Source: a virus
Virus record (IMG/VR): IMGVR_UViG_3300042894_006795
Span: 1 to 60,718 of that record
Strand: one strand, 5' to 3'
Length of the DNA: 60,718 bases
The notes under the pieces were generated by a model. It was not told the origin of the DNA. It worked only from the letters and a program-made list of their open reading frames with translations, and ran no database searches. The position numbers were made by a program, and so were the translations under genes. Below, piece after piece: positions 1-12,600 of the stretch (position 1 is its first letter; each line of letters opens with the position of its first letter).

Positions 1-112
1 TATAAGACATTTTTGCAGACTTGACAATAAAATCCGGAGCATTATTTATAAAATCCGATGCTGACTGATCTACCCATGCTGGAGCATTCTCTGTCTGTGT
101 TGTTTCACGCAC
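1..112 (-). CDS. Hypothetical protein, N-terminal part only (cut by left window edge)
   Basis: An open frame starts at a GTG (112-110) and runs off the left end without a stop, giving about 37 residues that begin MRETTQTENAPAW. The start is supported by an AAAGGA Shine-Dalgarno about eight bases upstream, inside the end of the preceding gene, whose stop codon lies one base before the GTG. It would be the last visible member of the short-gene run downstream of the giant 4564-aa gene. No family is recognised from this fragment. Confidence 0.5.
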   Translation of the reverse strand, partial: MRETTQTENAPAWVDQSASDFINNAPDFIVKSAKMSY

Positions 113-113
113 T

Positions 114-362
114 TTAGTTATCCTTTGATTTTTTTTCAAGTCGCTTAACTTCCGTATCCATAATGCTTCTGATGGATATAGGAAGAGCTTTGTACCAAAC
201 GTAATTTCGTTGTATCCTTTTAATTGACTCAAGCCTGGATTTTCCATTTTTAGGAATATTCATAATTTTTTGCAGAGAGTCCCAAGTCACGTCTCCTGGA
301 ATGTCAAGACCCCGATACTTGATCCAGTCTGAATTTTGTGGATTATTGTCTATGTTTATCAT
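114..362 (-). CDS. Hypothetical protein, 82 aa
   Basis: Small basic protein (MINIDNNPQNSDW...) with no signal peptide, membrane segment or metal motif. The middle carries a lysine/arginine-rich stretch, NGKSRLESIKRIQRN, that could be helical and bind nucleic acid, but this is only composition. It lies between two other short minus-strand genes and is tightly spaced with the GTG-started gene after it (one base between stop and start). No clear Shine-Dalgarno precedes the ATG. Function unknown. Confidence 0.55.
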   Translation of the reverse strand: MINIDNNPQNSDWIKYRGLDIPGDVTWDSLQKIMNIPKNGKSRLESIKRIQRNYVWYKALPISIRSIMDTEVKRLEKKSKDN

Positions 363-384
363 ATAAATCTACAATCAGTTTACT

Positions 385-585
385 CTAGTTTTTTACCGTG
401 TTTTGCCAATCTGGTTCAATTAAGTCCCAGTTTGAGCGCATCAGTACATCGTCCATATCTACACTAATTTTTTTTCCATTCCCAAAGATTATGTGCCCAA
501 ATCTTTTCTTACCAAAAACTGTATCGATTGTTTTATCGTAGTAAAGAGTATCTTTTCCTCTTTTGGCCACTAGGAGATTATTCAT
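385..585 (-). CDS. Hypothetical protein, 66 aa
   Basis: Short protein (MNNLLVAKRGKDTLYY...) rich in alternating hydrophobic and charged residues, suggesting a small beta-rich fold. The start is well supported: AAAGGA precedes the ATG by about five bases and lies just after the stop of the 4564-aa gene (605), so it is probably translated from the same mRNA. No family recognised. Confidence 0.6.
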   Translation of the reverse strand: MNNLLVAKRGKDTLYYDKTIDTVFGKKRFGHIIFGNGKKISVDMDDVLMRSNWDLIEPDWQNTVKN

Positions 586-604
586 TGTCGTCCTTTATTT
601 GTTT

Positions 605-3600
605 TTACTCTAAAAAATTAGATTCGTCAATGTAGACGACTCCACTATTGTAATCTTGATCACTCAATGATATTTCCTCTTCAAATCTACGAACTGGCAC
701 CCCGAGTTTCTCTTGCATTTCAAGCTGTTGTTCTGCGGAAATCTCATCATCATCGCGCAGTAAGATGTAAGCAATGTCGTCTTTTGTAACCCCGCTTTTA
801 CCATTCCCTGGGTGAACTTGGGCCTCTATGTAGTCAACTGCTGTTTTAATTTCTCCACCAAATATGTCATCATCTAAGTCTATGTACTGATCAGACATTG
901 CCCTCATTCCAAATCCTGGAGCATTGAATGATGACGCAGATGCCATTGTCGAAAGTGAGTCAACCTCAGAAACGGTAGATCTAGAATTTACGCTCGGCTT
1001 AAGAACTACAAGGAACTGCCCATACCCTAAGCCTATGTCCTCCATCTCTTCACCTATTCCTCCGTAGGTTGCGAAACCGTATATCGGACGCAGGCGAGGC
1101 TCCATCGATGGATGATAGCCGAACATCGATACTTCTTGAGCAGCCCTGTAGCCAGGGTCGTATGCACCATTTGATCTTCCTGCTTCAAATTGAGAAAGTA
1201 TTCTTCGATCGTCTCCAGTGCCATCAAAAATTTCTTCTAGCGCGTCCATGTCAAGAGCAATGACCACTCTGTCCTCTTTGAATGGACCTCGGCGCATTGT
1301 TCCGAATGTTTTAGGAACAAAATCAGAATCTGTTAGCTGGAAGTAATAATCTGTAAGTCTTCTAGTCTGATTTATCATTTTTTCGATTAGTGACGATACT
1401 GTAACTCCCAATTCTTTAGCTTCTCTTTCTGCCCATAGCGTGCGCGTTGCAATAGTTGTTGCACGCTGGAGTAGTCCATTGGCAATGATGTCAGCTTCAA
1501 ATTCGCGCAAGTCTGAATACTTTCTTTGCAATATTTCAAGCATTTTAATTTTAGATATCAATAACTGGCGCCTGACTTCACCAGTTATATCTGGAGTCCG
1601 AACGGAGGCATAAGGGTGTATTTGATTGTATTTGAAGTAAAATTTAAAATCTTTATTATTCAACAGTTCATCGATTAGTTCACCCATGGATTCGCCTATC
1701 TCCGGGTCTATTGTCTCGTTGAGTAGCCAAGAAAGTGGTCTTCCTTCGTTTTTTGCCACCTCTAAAGAATTTGTTGGTTTTCTGAAATCAGCATCTACTG
1801 ATTTCTTACCTTCTTCAAGACCTAATCCAGCAATCACTCTTGCATTTGTATTCTTTATATGACTGTATATTTCACCAGATTTAAATCGGTTACGCCCAGT
1901 GTTTTCTCGTTTCCCACTGCCTGAATACTCATCGCTACCGCTAGATAGTCTTGCTTCTGGAAGGTCGTATGTTCCCCAGTCAACGTCTCCTGATATGAAT
2001 TTTCTTTCAATTTCGGCAAACTTGTCTGATAGCGCAGAGGGCCCATTGGGAAGTTCATGTATCTGAGTAACAATTGCTTTTCTTTTTTTGCCGAGGGTTA
2101 CGATCTCGGACTCATTTAGGCACCCCATGCCGGTAAATGGGTTGGCTAGAATTTCCTCTATGGGAATATAGGTGAAATATATGTGTGGAACTTCTTCTTC
2201 TACTCCGGCCATGCGTAAATCTGCAAAATCAAAAGCCGTATTTCGGTTAGTGGACCAAGATGAAATCGGTCTACTTTCAATCGAAGCCTCGAATAAGAGT
2301 GGTTCATTAGTTTCTGGAATTTTCGTTATTCTTCTAGAATCGTAACCGGATTGTTCTACTGTCATAAGTGATCCACGATAAGCCGGGACATGTGTGATGC
2401 CTTTTGACTTATAGTATTCCTGCGTTGACTGATACATCGATGAAATAAACTCTTGCAATACTTGCGCTTGAGAAGGGGTCAACTCTGGCGCAGAATCATA
2501 TTTTTGTGATCCGTTTGAGATGATGTCTTCTTCTGCCAAGGTACGAAGAAATCCAGGCTTACTTAACGATAAAGCAGAAGATTGAAAAAGATCGGCCGTG
2601 GTTGCTGAAGGCTTTACTTGCCATCCTACCGCTTCATCCAGAGAGAACATCCCCCTTGCTACATGCTGTATTGCTAAAGACACTGGGTTTTCGTCATTTG
2701 CTGATATTGACCATGAACGAATTAGTTCGGAAACAATTTGTTCCTTTAGTATATTTTCAAAATCAGAACTATCTTTTGAAATAATGTCTTGACCGAAGTA
2801 GCTCTTTATGAAAGTTTCTTGGTCAATAAACCCCGACAAATAATACCTATTTTCAGAAAGCGGGAACGGGGTCCCCTTCAACGGCAGTTCCCCATCGACG
2901 AATGCTTCCCAGAATTGATCAGCTTTGATTTTTCCGGTTTTCACGTATTGGTAAAAACCTAAATTTAACGCACTTGTGAAGTTTGTATTGTACATGAGTG
3001 AACTAAGCTGCTCAAAAAACTTAGGAAATTTTTCGTAGTTTTCTACAATCGAATCCATTAACTTAACGTCAACTTCTTCAGGATTGCCAGAAATTGTAGA
3101 ATAAATTTTTGTCATTGCTTCCGTTTGAAAGTCAAAATAAAACTTTTTATTTTCCCAGTAGTTTATTGTTTCTAGTTTAGACACAACACTGTAGATCTCT
3201 TCGTCTACCCTGTTTCTGTATTCGTCTTCGCCCATATCTATAATTGGCTGAACAAATATTTCATGCAGCTCTTTTCTTTTTTCTAGGGTCAGATCTGTTA
3301 CTTCGTCTACTCTTGTTTTCTCATTAAATATTTGTCCATCGGTGATATTCAACAAGAATTTGCCTGTTCCGCCATCTTCTACGTCAACCAGTATCTCAAC
3401 TACTCTCTGAAAAGAGTCACCGTCCGTGATGAAGGGGAGTCTATCAAAATCTCTTGGATCATCAGAAAGAAAGTTTTGAATTACTGGCTTAGCTCTTCCT
3501 TTTTCAACAAAAGCGTCCACAATTTCACGCAATGAAACGTTCATTTGTCGAGAAATGTTTTTAGCTATAAAAGATTTTGCTCGAGACGCTGGACTAACTG

Positions 3601-6600
3601 CCATATCCATGTCTTGTTGTCTTGTAATTTTATGGATGTCGTCTAGCAAGTCTGAGTTTATGTCCCAAGTCGAAGCAGTAACTTGCCCATTATTTGTTTT
3701 TTGTGCTTTTAGCTTAGGAGATGCTCCTGGCTTGAAGAAAATCTGCCCATTATCGTCTTCGACCATGTATTTTGATTTCTTAGCCTCTTCCCCTGAAGAG
3801 AAACTGTCGCTTATTTTTTCGAGGACTACGACATCTCGATCCATCATTCTTTTGCTGTATGGATTTTTTATTTGTCGTTTTTCAATCCCTGATACCTTGA
3901 ACTTCCCTGAAACAATGCCTTCCACAATCCCGTAATTTCCACCTTCGGCGCTTGGCTTGCCTCTTGCTGACAATCCTTGCTCGTCGAAAAAAATTCCTCT
4001 TGTATCATCGGGGAATTCAAATATAAACTTTTCAGGAATTGAACGAATAGCTGACAATTCATCGTACTCATATTTGATGGCGTCATTTATCCCGGAAGCA
4101 ACAGCTGCTGCTCTAAAATTCAGTTCTTCTCCAATATTTACTACTGACCCAACATCGGGAGTCAGTCTTGCCACCCTGTATGTCCTGTGGCCGATAGGAG
4201 GGGCAGACTCAAGACCATTCCTGATTATCTCAGCAGCTCGATAAAGGGCGGCGTCTTCGGGTACATTCTCTAGATTTTCGACCTCACCAGCTAGATGTCG
4301 ACTAATCTTCCTACTTTCAGCAAAGCTACTGCGCCACAAATTGAGAGTATCTCCCAATTCGGTATCACTCGGTACAATGCCAGGATGCCAGTGTGAGCGA
4401 ATTAAGAAATTGCTCATCCTGTTTCTGTCGTTCAGCTTGTCAAGGGCATCTGAAGAACTGTCCAACTCTCCGCTTGTCGGCACGTATCTATACTGATTGC
4501 CATATCCAGACTCTTTTCTAAAATGCATATTTGGGAATCTTGCGATCATCACACTCATTGGGAATTCGTCTTTGAACCATGCTTCTGGAATAGAGATGCG
4601 TTCCGGGCCAGTTCCGGCAGATCTAATTTGGCTTCGGGCTGAGTCGGGATCTACAATTTCGTTTATGTTCGACAATATCTCGCCACCAGAAAAAAAAGCA
4701 GTTTGACCGGACTCGTCAACTGGGGTTGAATAATCGTTTCTAGATGTTGAAAATCTGTCATTATTTGCAATTCTTAGAATTGCGTTTTCGCTCAATAGGT
4801 AAAGAAGCGTATCTTGCTGTAATCGATCGTCTTCTCCGATTCTGAATATATCTTTTATTTTAGGGTCAGATGTGAAAGCCGTTATACTTTCTAACTTTAA
4901 TTGCGTGCTTCCAGAGTGCGGTCTTGAATCAACTCTTAGATCAAAAGCAATGTCGCGCATTTTTAGATCTATATTTTCCTTTGATCCATCTTCCCCACCG
5001 GGGAGTATCGGCGTTACGTATTTTGAGTTACCGGTCGCTTGTACTCCTGCTTCCCCGAGAGCTTCGTTTACAAGTCTTTGTCGCTCTTTCATAGTTTCGG
5101 CAAAAGCTGATTCCCAAACTTGTTGCTGTTCTGGAGTCCACTCATATTGGAGACCTTCAGGTTTTTCAACCTTAGAGTAGTCGGCTACGGCTGGTAGCTC
5201 GATTACGCGATAGGTGCCTGCTGAAAATAAAATTCCATCTTCGGGTGGGGGCGTTAAGTAGCTGTCGACGACATACAGGTTCTCTAGAGACCCGGGATTA
5301 TCCTCGTTTACTTTTTTCATCTGACTTACGATTGCATAACTTTTTCCCTGTGCGCTGGGCCTGTACAGATGACCTTGAACAAGGTGATTTAATGAAAAAT
5401 GGACACTGTGCCTATTCGTCCTTAGTGGCTCCCCGGTATATGGGTTTATTACGACTTGTTGAGTATCTTGATTTACTACATCGTAATCGCCATTTGGGTA
5501 AATTCTTAAATTTCCATCTTTGTCAATTTGTGGCTTATGAACAGTTTCATGGACCAGGAATAAGTCATCAAATTTTAGTATCCGAGTTTTGGACTCATAT
5601 TGATCTTTTTCAGTGGTAACCATGATATCGCCTGCGCGGTAGTTATTTACCCACCATGCATCGTCTCTATCTTCCGGTCTTACTCCTCCAAGGGAATACC
5701 TAGGGCTTGAACTGAAGAAATTTTCTCTTCTGTCTGTGAATATTTTTTCAGCAACGGCACTCAGTCTTTCAAGTTCTGCTAAGGCATCCCTGTCTCCACG
5801 GGCCGCAGCATACAGTAAGGCTGATGTTCTTGATTCCCGAGAACGGTCTTCATCTACTTGCGCAACTGTGGCCATAAACCAAAGACGAGCGAATTCTCGC
5901 CCCTCCTTTGACTTTGGTGAGGTATTGGAAATGACATATGGGTTCACTGGGAGTCGAAGCACACCTGGGGCATCAATTGAATCTCTTGTGAATGCTATTT
6001 GTTTTCCATTTATGTCGTGAACTGGAACAAGTGTATCTGTCGTTTCGTTTCTGTCAGGCCTTGCGTATATCTTTCCTTTTACTTCTGCCACTGGATCTTT
6101 GGATACAGTTCCTATTCTGTCGATATCGTTTGCCCCAGAGGAGAGCCGCATGCGTTGTTCTCTAAATGAATTGCGTTGTCTAGTTGAAACCCCAGACCTC
6201 TTTGAAGGTCTTCTTAGAACTATCCTATCCCGTGGGCCAAGATAAACCCCACCCACTGTTCTGCCGGTAATTTCATCTATTCTTCTATCCGATCCGCTTG
6301 CAAAATTTCTTCTTTCCGCGCTGCCTTCTTCGTATTCGTCATGGGTTATAAAGCGGTCGGATGTATTTGCAATTCTTGCTCGATGATTGTCCGACAATAC
6401 TGCCCAACTAATAGGGTCGACAATTAAATTCCTCAATTTGTCTTCGTCGTCTGTGACTTTCTCTATGTCATGGGAGTTTGAGTTGAAATGTCCCCTGGCA
6501 GTGACCATTAATTCAGTTGCGATTTGTCCGACCTTGAGGTCCTGATGATCATTCGAGCTCGATCCTCCGGTCTCTCCACCATCAAACGAGTTAGTACCGA

Positions 6601-9600
6601 AAGATAAAAGCAACTGTCTCAACTCTTCATCTACATTTTCAGATGACTCGTTATTTTCAAGTATTGTTGCTCCACGTAATACGAGTGGTTTTTCTGGTTC
6701 TGGGACAAACCATGAATCAATAACGAACAAGTTTTCAAGAGCTCCTGGATTATCCTCTATAACACTTCTTAAAGGAGTTACGATAATATTGGATTTAGAT
6801 TTTCTTTCCCTGAATGAATGTCCCCTGGCTAGGTGATTCAACGTAAAGTGAATGGTTTGTCTGTGATGCTTATATACACCACCATCTTCCGTTGGGATAT
6901 AACCATAGTCTCCGGCTGGTCTAAGAAGTACGTTTCCAGCTTCATCTTTTACTATGTCGTATGTTGTTTCATGAACGACATAAAGATCATCTATTGAAAG
7001 ATTTCCTATACCTTTTTCATCTGCGGTAGCTTGAAAATACTTTATTTGCGCTGGAGAAAGACGTCCTTCTGTTTGTATTCTTCTTTGTTCTTCTATTAGA
7101 AGCTCGCCCTTTTTCGCAAGATCTTCAAACTCCAACATCGAATCTGCGTCTCCACGCATTCCAGCATAAAGTAAAGCGTCTACATATGTTGATGCTTGGT
7201 CCCCGGAACTTTCGTAACGAGCAGCTCTTGCCGCTATCCAACGGATGGCCGTGTCGCGCCCCTCTGCCGAAGTTGGCGAAAGGCCACTTATGACGTACGG
7301 GTTTAATGGAATAATCTTTATTTCTTTATCAGTAATTTGGCTCTTTATTTTTTCAGGAATATGACCAAAATAAATTTTATCGTTCCCTATGGCGTGAACT
7401 TCTCCACGCATGCGGACATCTTTACCATTTCTGTCCTGATAAACATTAGACAATAACGTTTTTTGAGTCTGTTTATTAAAAGCTCCAGCTGGGTATACTT
7501 GAGCTGGGCCTCCTGAAGAAAATCTTAAATCTTCGTTTTTGAGTATCTCTCTTCTGTTTGGTCCAAGCATCTCCATTGCAAGAGAGGAAGCTGGCCCGGA
7601 TCGATCACGACCCTTTGGATTATTAACAAGCCTAAGTTTTGAAGAGGAGCTTTGATTTGTATTCTGTGGAATCCGACGTTGACGTTCAGCACCAGATGAC
7701 AAACGCATATCTATGACTTTTCTAATTTGACTTCTAGCTACGTCGATGCGGTCTCTGGCTGCGCTTCTTAAATTTGTACCAATAGAAGTTCTTTTGATTA
7801 ACCTATCTCTCTCTTCTATTTCTTTCCACGGCGTCTCTCCGTCCCGCAATCCAAGAAATGCACGAGCATCATCTCGTAGTTTTTTTGTAATCCATCTTTC
7901 TTGAGCGGTTGGGTCTGGATGGAGAACCGCTACTGCTCCTTCTGCCAATGCCTCTATCAGGTTTGTGTTCCCGTAACTGTGCGCCGTGCTTGCAAAAGGA
8001 AGATTTAACCATTGCTCGTCAAATCCTGCTCCGTTCGGGTCTTTGGCTAGCGTGCTCTTTTGAATACTCTGTTGATCTATTAATGGTTCGAAACTATAAT
8101 ATTCTTCCGCGACACGTAGACCTCGGTAGCGTGCCGCTCTTCCCTCAGCGGTGCCGTAGTCTCGAATGTACTGACGACCCGTCGCTTTTAGGTCTCTGTA
8201 AGGAAGTGCGGCTGGGTTAGTAGCAAAAACCCCTCCCAGCTCAGCCTCAATCATTGCCCGCATATGTATGTAATGAACGAGTTCGTGTTTAAAAACAGCA
8301 GATATAGATCGATCCATCACTGTTGTGCTGCCAATACTGAATTCCGAGGTAAGATCTATTTCTCCCTGAGATGTTCTTCCGGTTTCAATTGCTTCCCACG
8401 CAGCAACAATGTTCAGAGTTGGGACAAGTTGATCCAGCCAGGCTGCAGAAAGCGAATCATCTGTCTGAATGTTTTTTACTATAGGGGGAGACCCGAATGT
8501 CTCCATTAGCCATTTAAGCTCAGGACTCGCATCGAGTGAAGCTTCAACAGCTTTTCTCAAAAGATTTACATTTTGCGGAGAAAAATCAATTTCTGTCTTG
8601 CGCGATTTTAGCAATTCAATTATTAGTTTTCTCATTAATGTTCGTATTTCTTCTGGTGAAGCCCAATTGCTCGGAGGAATTGGAAACAAATCAAAAATAA
8701 TTTCCATGTATTCATCTTCACTAGAAGGCACCATTAAGTTTGCAATCTGACTTGATGATAGCCCCTGCAAGAAACCAGGAGTTGATATTCTTAGTTCAAC
8801 ACCCATCTCCGTTATCTGCCCATATCTATAATCCATAGATTGATGCCTCTTGAGCTGCTCTAACTCATCGCGACGCAGTGGCTTAAGGAGAGGATCAATC
8901 TTTATTATTGGCCTGTCTCTATCTGGTTTTGCAGGAGGTATTCCGACATCCAGTATTGGTCGGTCATCGTCCCCCGAGGAAAACCTTGCAGTTTCACTTT
9001 CAAAATTTATAAATCTTCTCTTAGCTGCGTCAAATTCTTCACGTGCAGTTTGAAAATTCTTTGTTCTCTCGTCTAGGAAATCTTCTCTTTGGGCCCTGTC
9101 TAGAATTCTGTTATCCCAACCGCGACTTTCTGCCTGATTAATCATCGCGTGCATGACCATTCCGGCAGCAGTTGCATCCTGTTCCGCTGAATGATGCCTA
9201 TCGAGGCGCACTTCAAGATATTCGGCTAGAGCGCTTAGTGTAGTAGATGCGACTCTTGTGTCTCCGCGGATGACTGATGGACCATCTTTGTTTTCTTCAG
9301 AATATTTTGGAAGAACCATTTGAGCCATATCAAGAGAATCAATGTATCCAGATGGACGCCACATAATCCCGGCCTCCGCGAGAGCATCCTCAAGGACGTT
9401 TTTGTCAAATATTGCGTTTTGTACGCCCATTATTGCGCCCGGGCCAGCGAACTCAGCGACCATGCGATGAGCGTCCTGAATACTCATCTGCTGTGCAAGC
9501 CACTCATCGGTAAGCGGCTCTCCGTCTGTTCTGTAAAGATTCAACCTTGACCACTCTCTCAATGGTTCGGTCGGATTCATAAACAAATTTAATTTGTCTA

Positions 9601-12600
9601 TAACTTTTCCACCTCTCATCTTCACAAGAGCTATTTCTACTGGCTTACCATTGCTCGCACGTTCCCTGAAGCGGTCAAAGTCAATACCTGTAGTTTCGTA
9701 ATCAATAAAAATTATGTCTCTATTGTTAAATATTTCTCTTAGCTCGCGCCAAGTTTTTGCTTCACCAAATATGAAGTCAGCCTCACCTATAAACGGTCCG
9801 TAACTTGGTTCGCGGGGAAATGACGGCATTTTTACTTCACCACTGCTAAGGCGTCGGGGGTTATCGTCTGGATCATAACCAAATTCGAGAAGAGAATTTC
9901 CTTCAGTGAAAAGGTGCTTTGCTTTTACTCGCTGACTTACTATTCTGTATTTTCCTTTTCCTCCCAGATTGGAGTCTCCGTGAAGTTTTGCGTATGACCG
10001 CAATGGGCTAACCCAGTCGCCAGCGTTTATTTTTAGATTTTTGTCAATGTGCTTTGCATTCCTAAGCATTTCTATTTCTCGACTAATTTCGTCATAGTAT
10101 TCGTTTATGTCTGATATATCTGCAGAAACATACTTTGGAACTCGGCCATATTGTAAAATATGTGATTTCTGTGTTTCTAGTTCTTTTATTCTCTCATTGG
10201 GGAGTAAAGGAACAGCACGATAGACCGTAACTAGCGCTTCAGGCTTGCCCTTGATTTGCTTTATAATTCTAAGTGCTTCTGGAGCCAACGGGTCGGTACT
10301 GGCGTAGAGGGCAGCACCGTTTGGCCCATAGACTTCTTCTGGATACATTCCGTCAGCAATATTGTGCATCGGAGCGCCACTGTTCCTATCGGGAGCCTGG
10401 TGGAAACCTCTGTAGTCTTCGTCCTTACTAAATGGAACATCGGAAGTACCGCTTGAAAATCTGTCAGACCCAAGTTTGCTATCGAAACGCCTATCAGTCA
10501 CATTAATTAACGCCGAGCGACGAGGCCCCTTTACGGGACCAGTCCCTCCAGTTGCGGCCTTCCACCATTTGTCGCCATCGTCTGTTGTCGCTCCCGCTGA
10601 AATCTCATAAGTTGGCATACTGATGCGTAATGCGTCAAGGAGGGCCGACCCAATCCCCATCCTTTTAAAATCTTCGCCTACTTCTATCATCGCCACAACA
10701 GCAGTACTGTCGATACTTTCGGAATTGTAATCAATGTATCCTGCTAGCTTCCCACTTTCATCGAAAGCAGCTAAGTATCCGTTGTACTGATCACGACCGG
10801 GGGAGTCACCGCCATGAGACAAAGTAAACCTTTTGCCCCCAACATTGAATCCGACCGGGTCATCAAACGGTTTATCTTTTCCTAGCCGCTCAATTTCTAT
10901 CGTTACTTTCTGGCCTGAGGAAAATTTATTATCGTGATCCTTAACTGCTGATGAAAGAAATTTTATTGGGCTTATTTCCCCCGATGCTAGCGGAAGTTTG
11001 TTTTTAGTTGCAGCGTTCCGTGAGTTCATTTCGCTTGTAGACCATTCGTCGACTACTGACGCAGGGAGCCGATCAAGCAATAGCTTTAAGCGGAGATCTT
11101 GATTTTTTTGATATCGCTCCTTATCTATTACTCTGCGATAGCCAACTTCTATGCCATTTCCGTTATTCAATTCCGAAAAGAAAGTAGATAAAGATTCTTT
11201 ATTTGCTTTTGACAGCATCTCTTCAGGATTCTTAAAGGATGAATAAGTCATTCCGTTTTCAGTGTAGTAACCGCTTAGGAGTTGTTCTCTTTCTGTTTTT
11301 GTAAAATATTTTTTTGTTGCGGTGTCGTTGTTTTCTGCCAAAAGCTGCCTATGCAGCGCCCCGACCATTTTTGATCTAGAGGCGGCCCCATTCCACTCAA
11401 AACCGTTCATGCCCCAATAGGTTGCTCCGTTTGAGGAATAGGCATCTCCAAATGGAGAGTCCTTCACTATGTCGGATCTGCCGGTGAGACTTATTGAATC
11501 AACTTCTAGAGCTTTCCATATATTTTCAGAGTAAGCCATGAAAGAAGTGCTAATCCCTGAATTCCTAAGCTCAGGCTTTACGAAAATTTGGTTTAAATCA
11601 ACCGAGAGACCGGTATTTGTAATTGATAATTTAAAGCTAGCCGTACCAACGTCTGACAATTCTTGAACATTTGTTCCAGCTACATTTTCTTGAGGAAAAC
11701 TTAATTTTACATCAACATAAACGGGCAAAGATTCTCCCGATGCAACAACGCTCGCTCCGTAGTCCACGCTGCTTACTTGAGATGATAAAGGCAATTCTTC
11801 TTGTGCGAATATGTTTGATCGAGAAACATCGATCAACAATTCTGATCCAAGATTGAACCTCTCTCCACTAGAGCTTTCTACTACAACATTATTTCTTAGA
11901 GGAATAGAAATATTGTTAAATAATTTATTCAGTGATTGCAAAAAGTTGTCTTTTAGGCTGTCGTCATCGGCAAATTCTAAGTATGAAAATCTTTCTGGCT
12001 GCTCAATATTCTTGTTTTCTGGAGTAAATAATTTTCCAGAACGCCATTGAATCGATGGTAAAACAAAGTTGACAATCATGTCTCTTGTGTCGAAAGCGTT
12101 GGTAAGTTTTTCACCATCTAGTTTTTGTCTTTCGACTTCTGTTTCATAATTGGCACCAGAAGAAAAGGTGTCCGAGCCACCATCGACGGAGCTAATTTCT
12201 CTATCTTCAAAGTCTATTGAAGTATTTTTATCTAAATTATAAAACTCGTGAAGGTTAGAAATTGTATTTAGCAAACCATTTAATGGTCGATTAGCAGGGG
12301 TTGCCTCTGCGAATGCTCTACCGTCATCGCTAAGTGCGTTGCTGTGTTGAAGGTTGAATTCTGGAAAAGCTTCTCTTTGCGTGTAGAACATCTCTGCCGC
12401 AATACCGCGCCTGCGGTGACCGCGTCTTGTCTGGATTTCCAAAACTTCTAGCTGGCCATCATTTGGAGCCCAAACTGACATCCTTGCTATGACTGGTGCG
12501 GTTCCTTTTCCCGTAAGGCTCCGAAGTACGTCCTGGTCATCGACATCATTTGGACCAATTGGTGATTTCTTTTTATTAAAAGGGTTTTCGCCTTGTTCGT

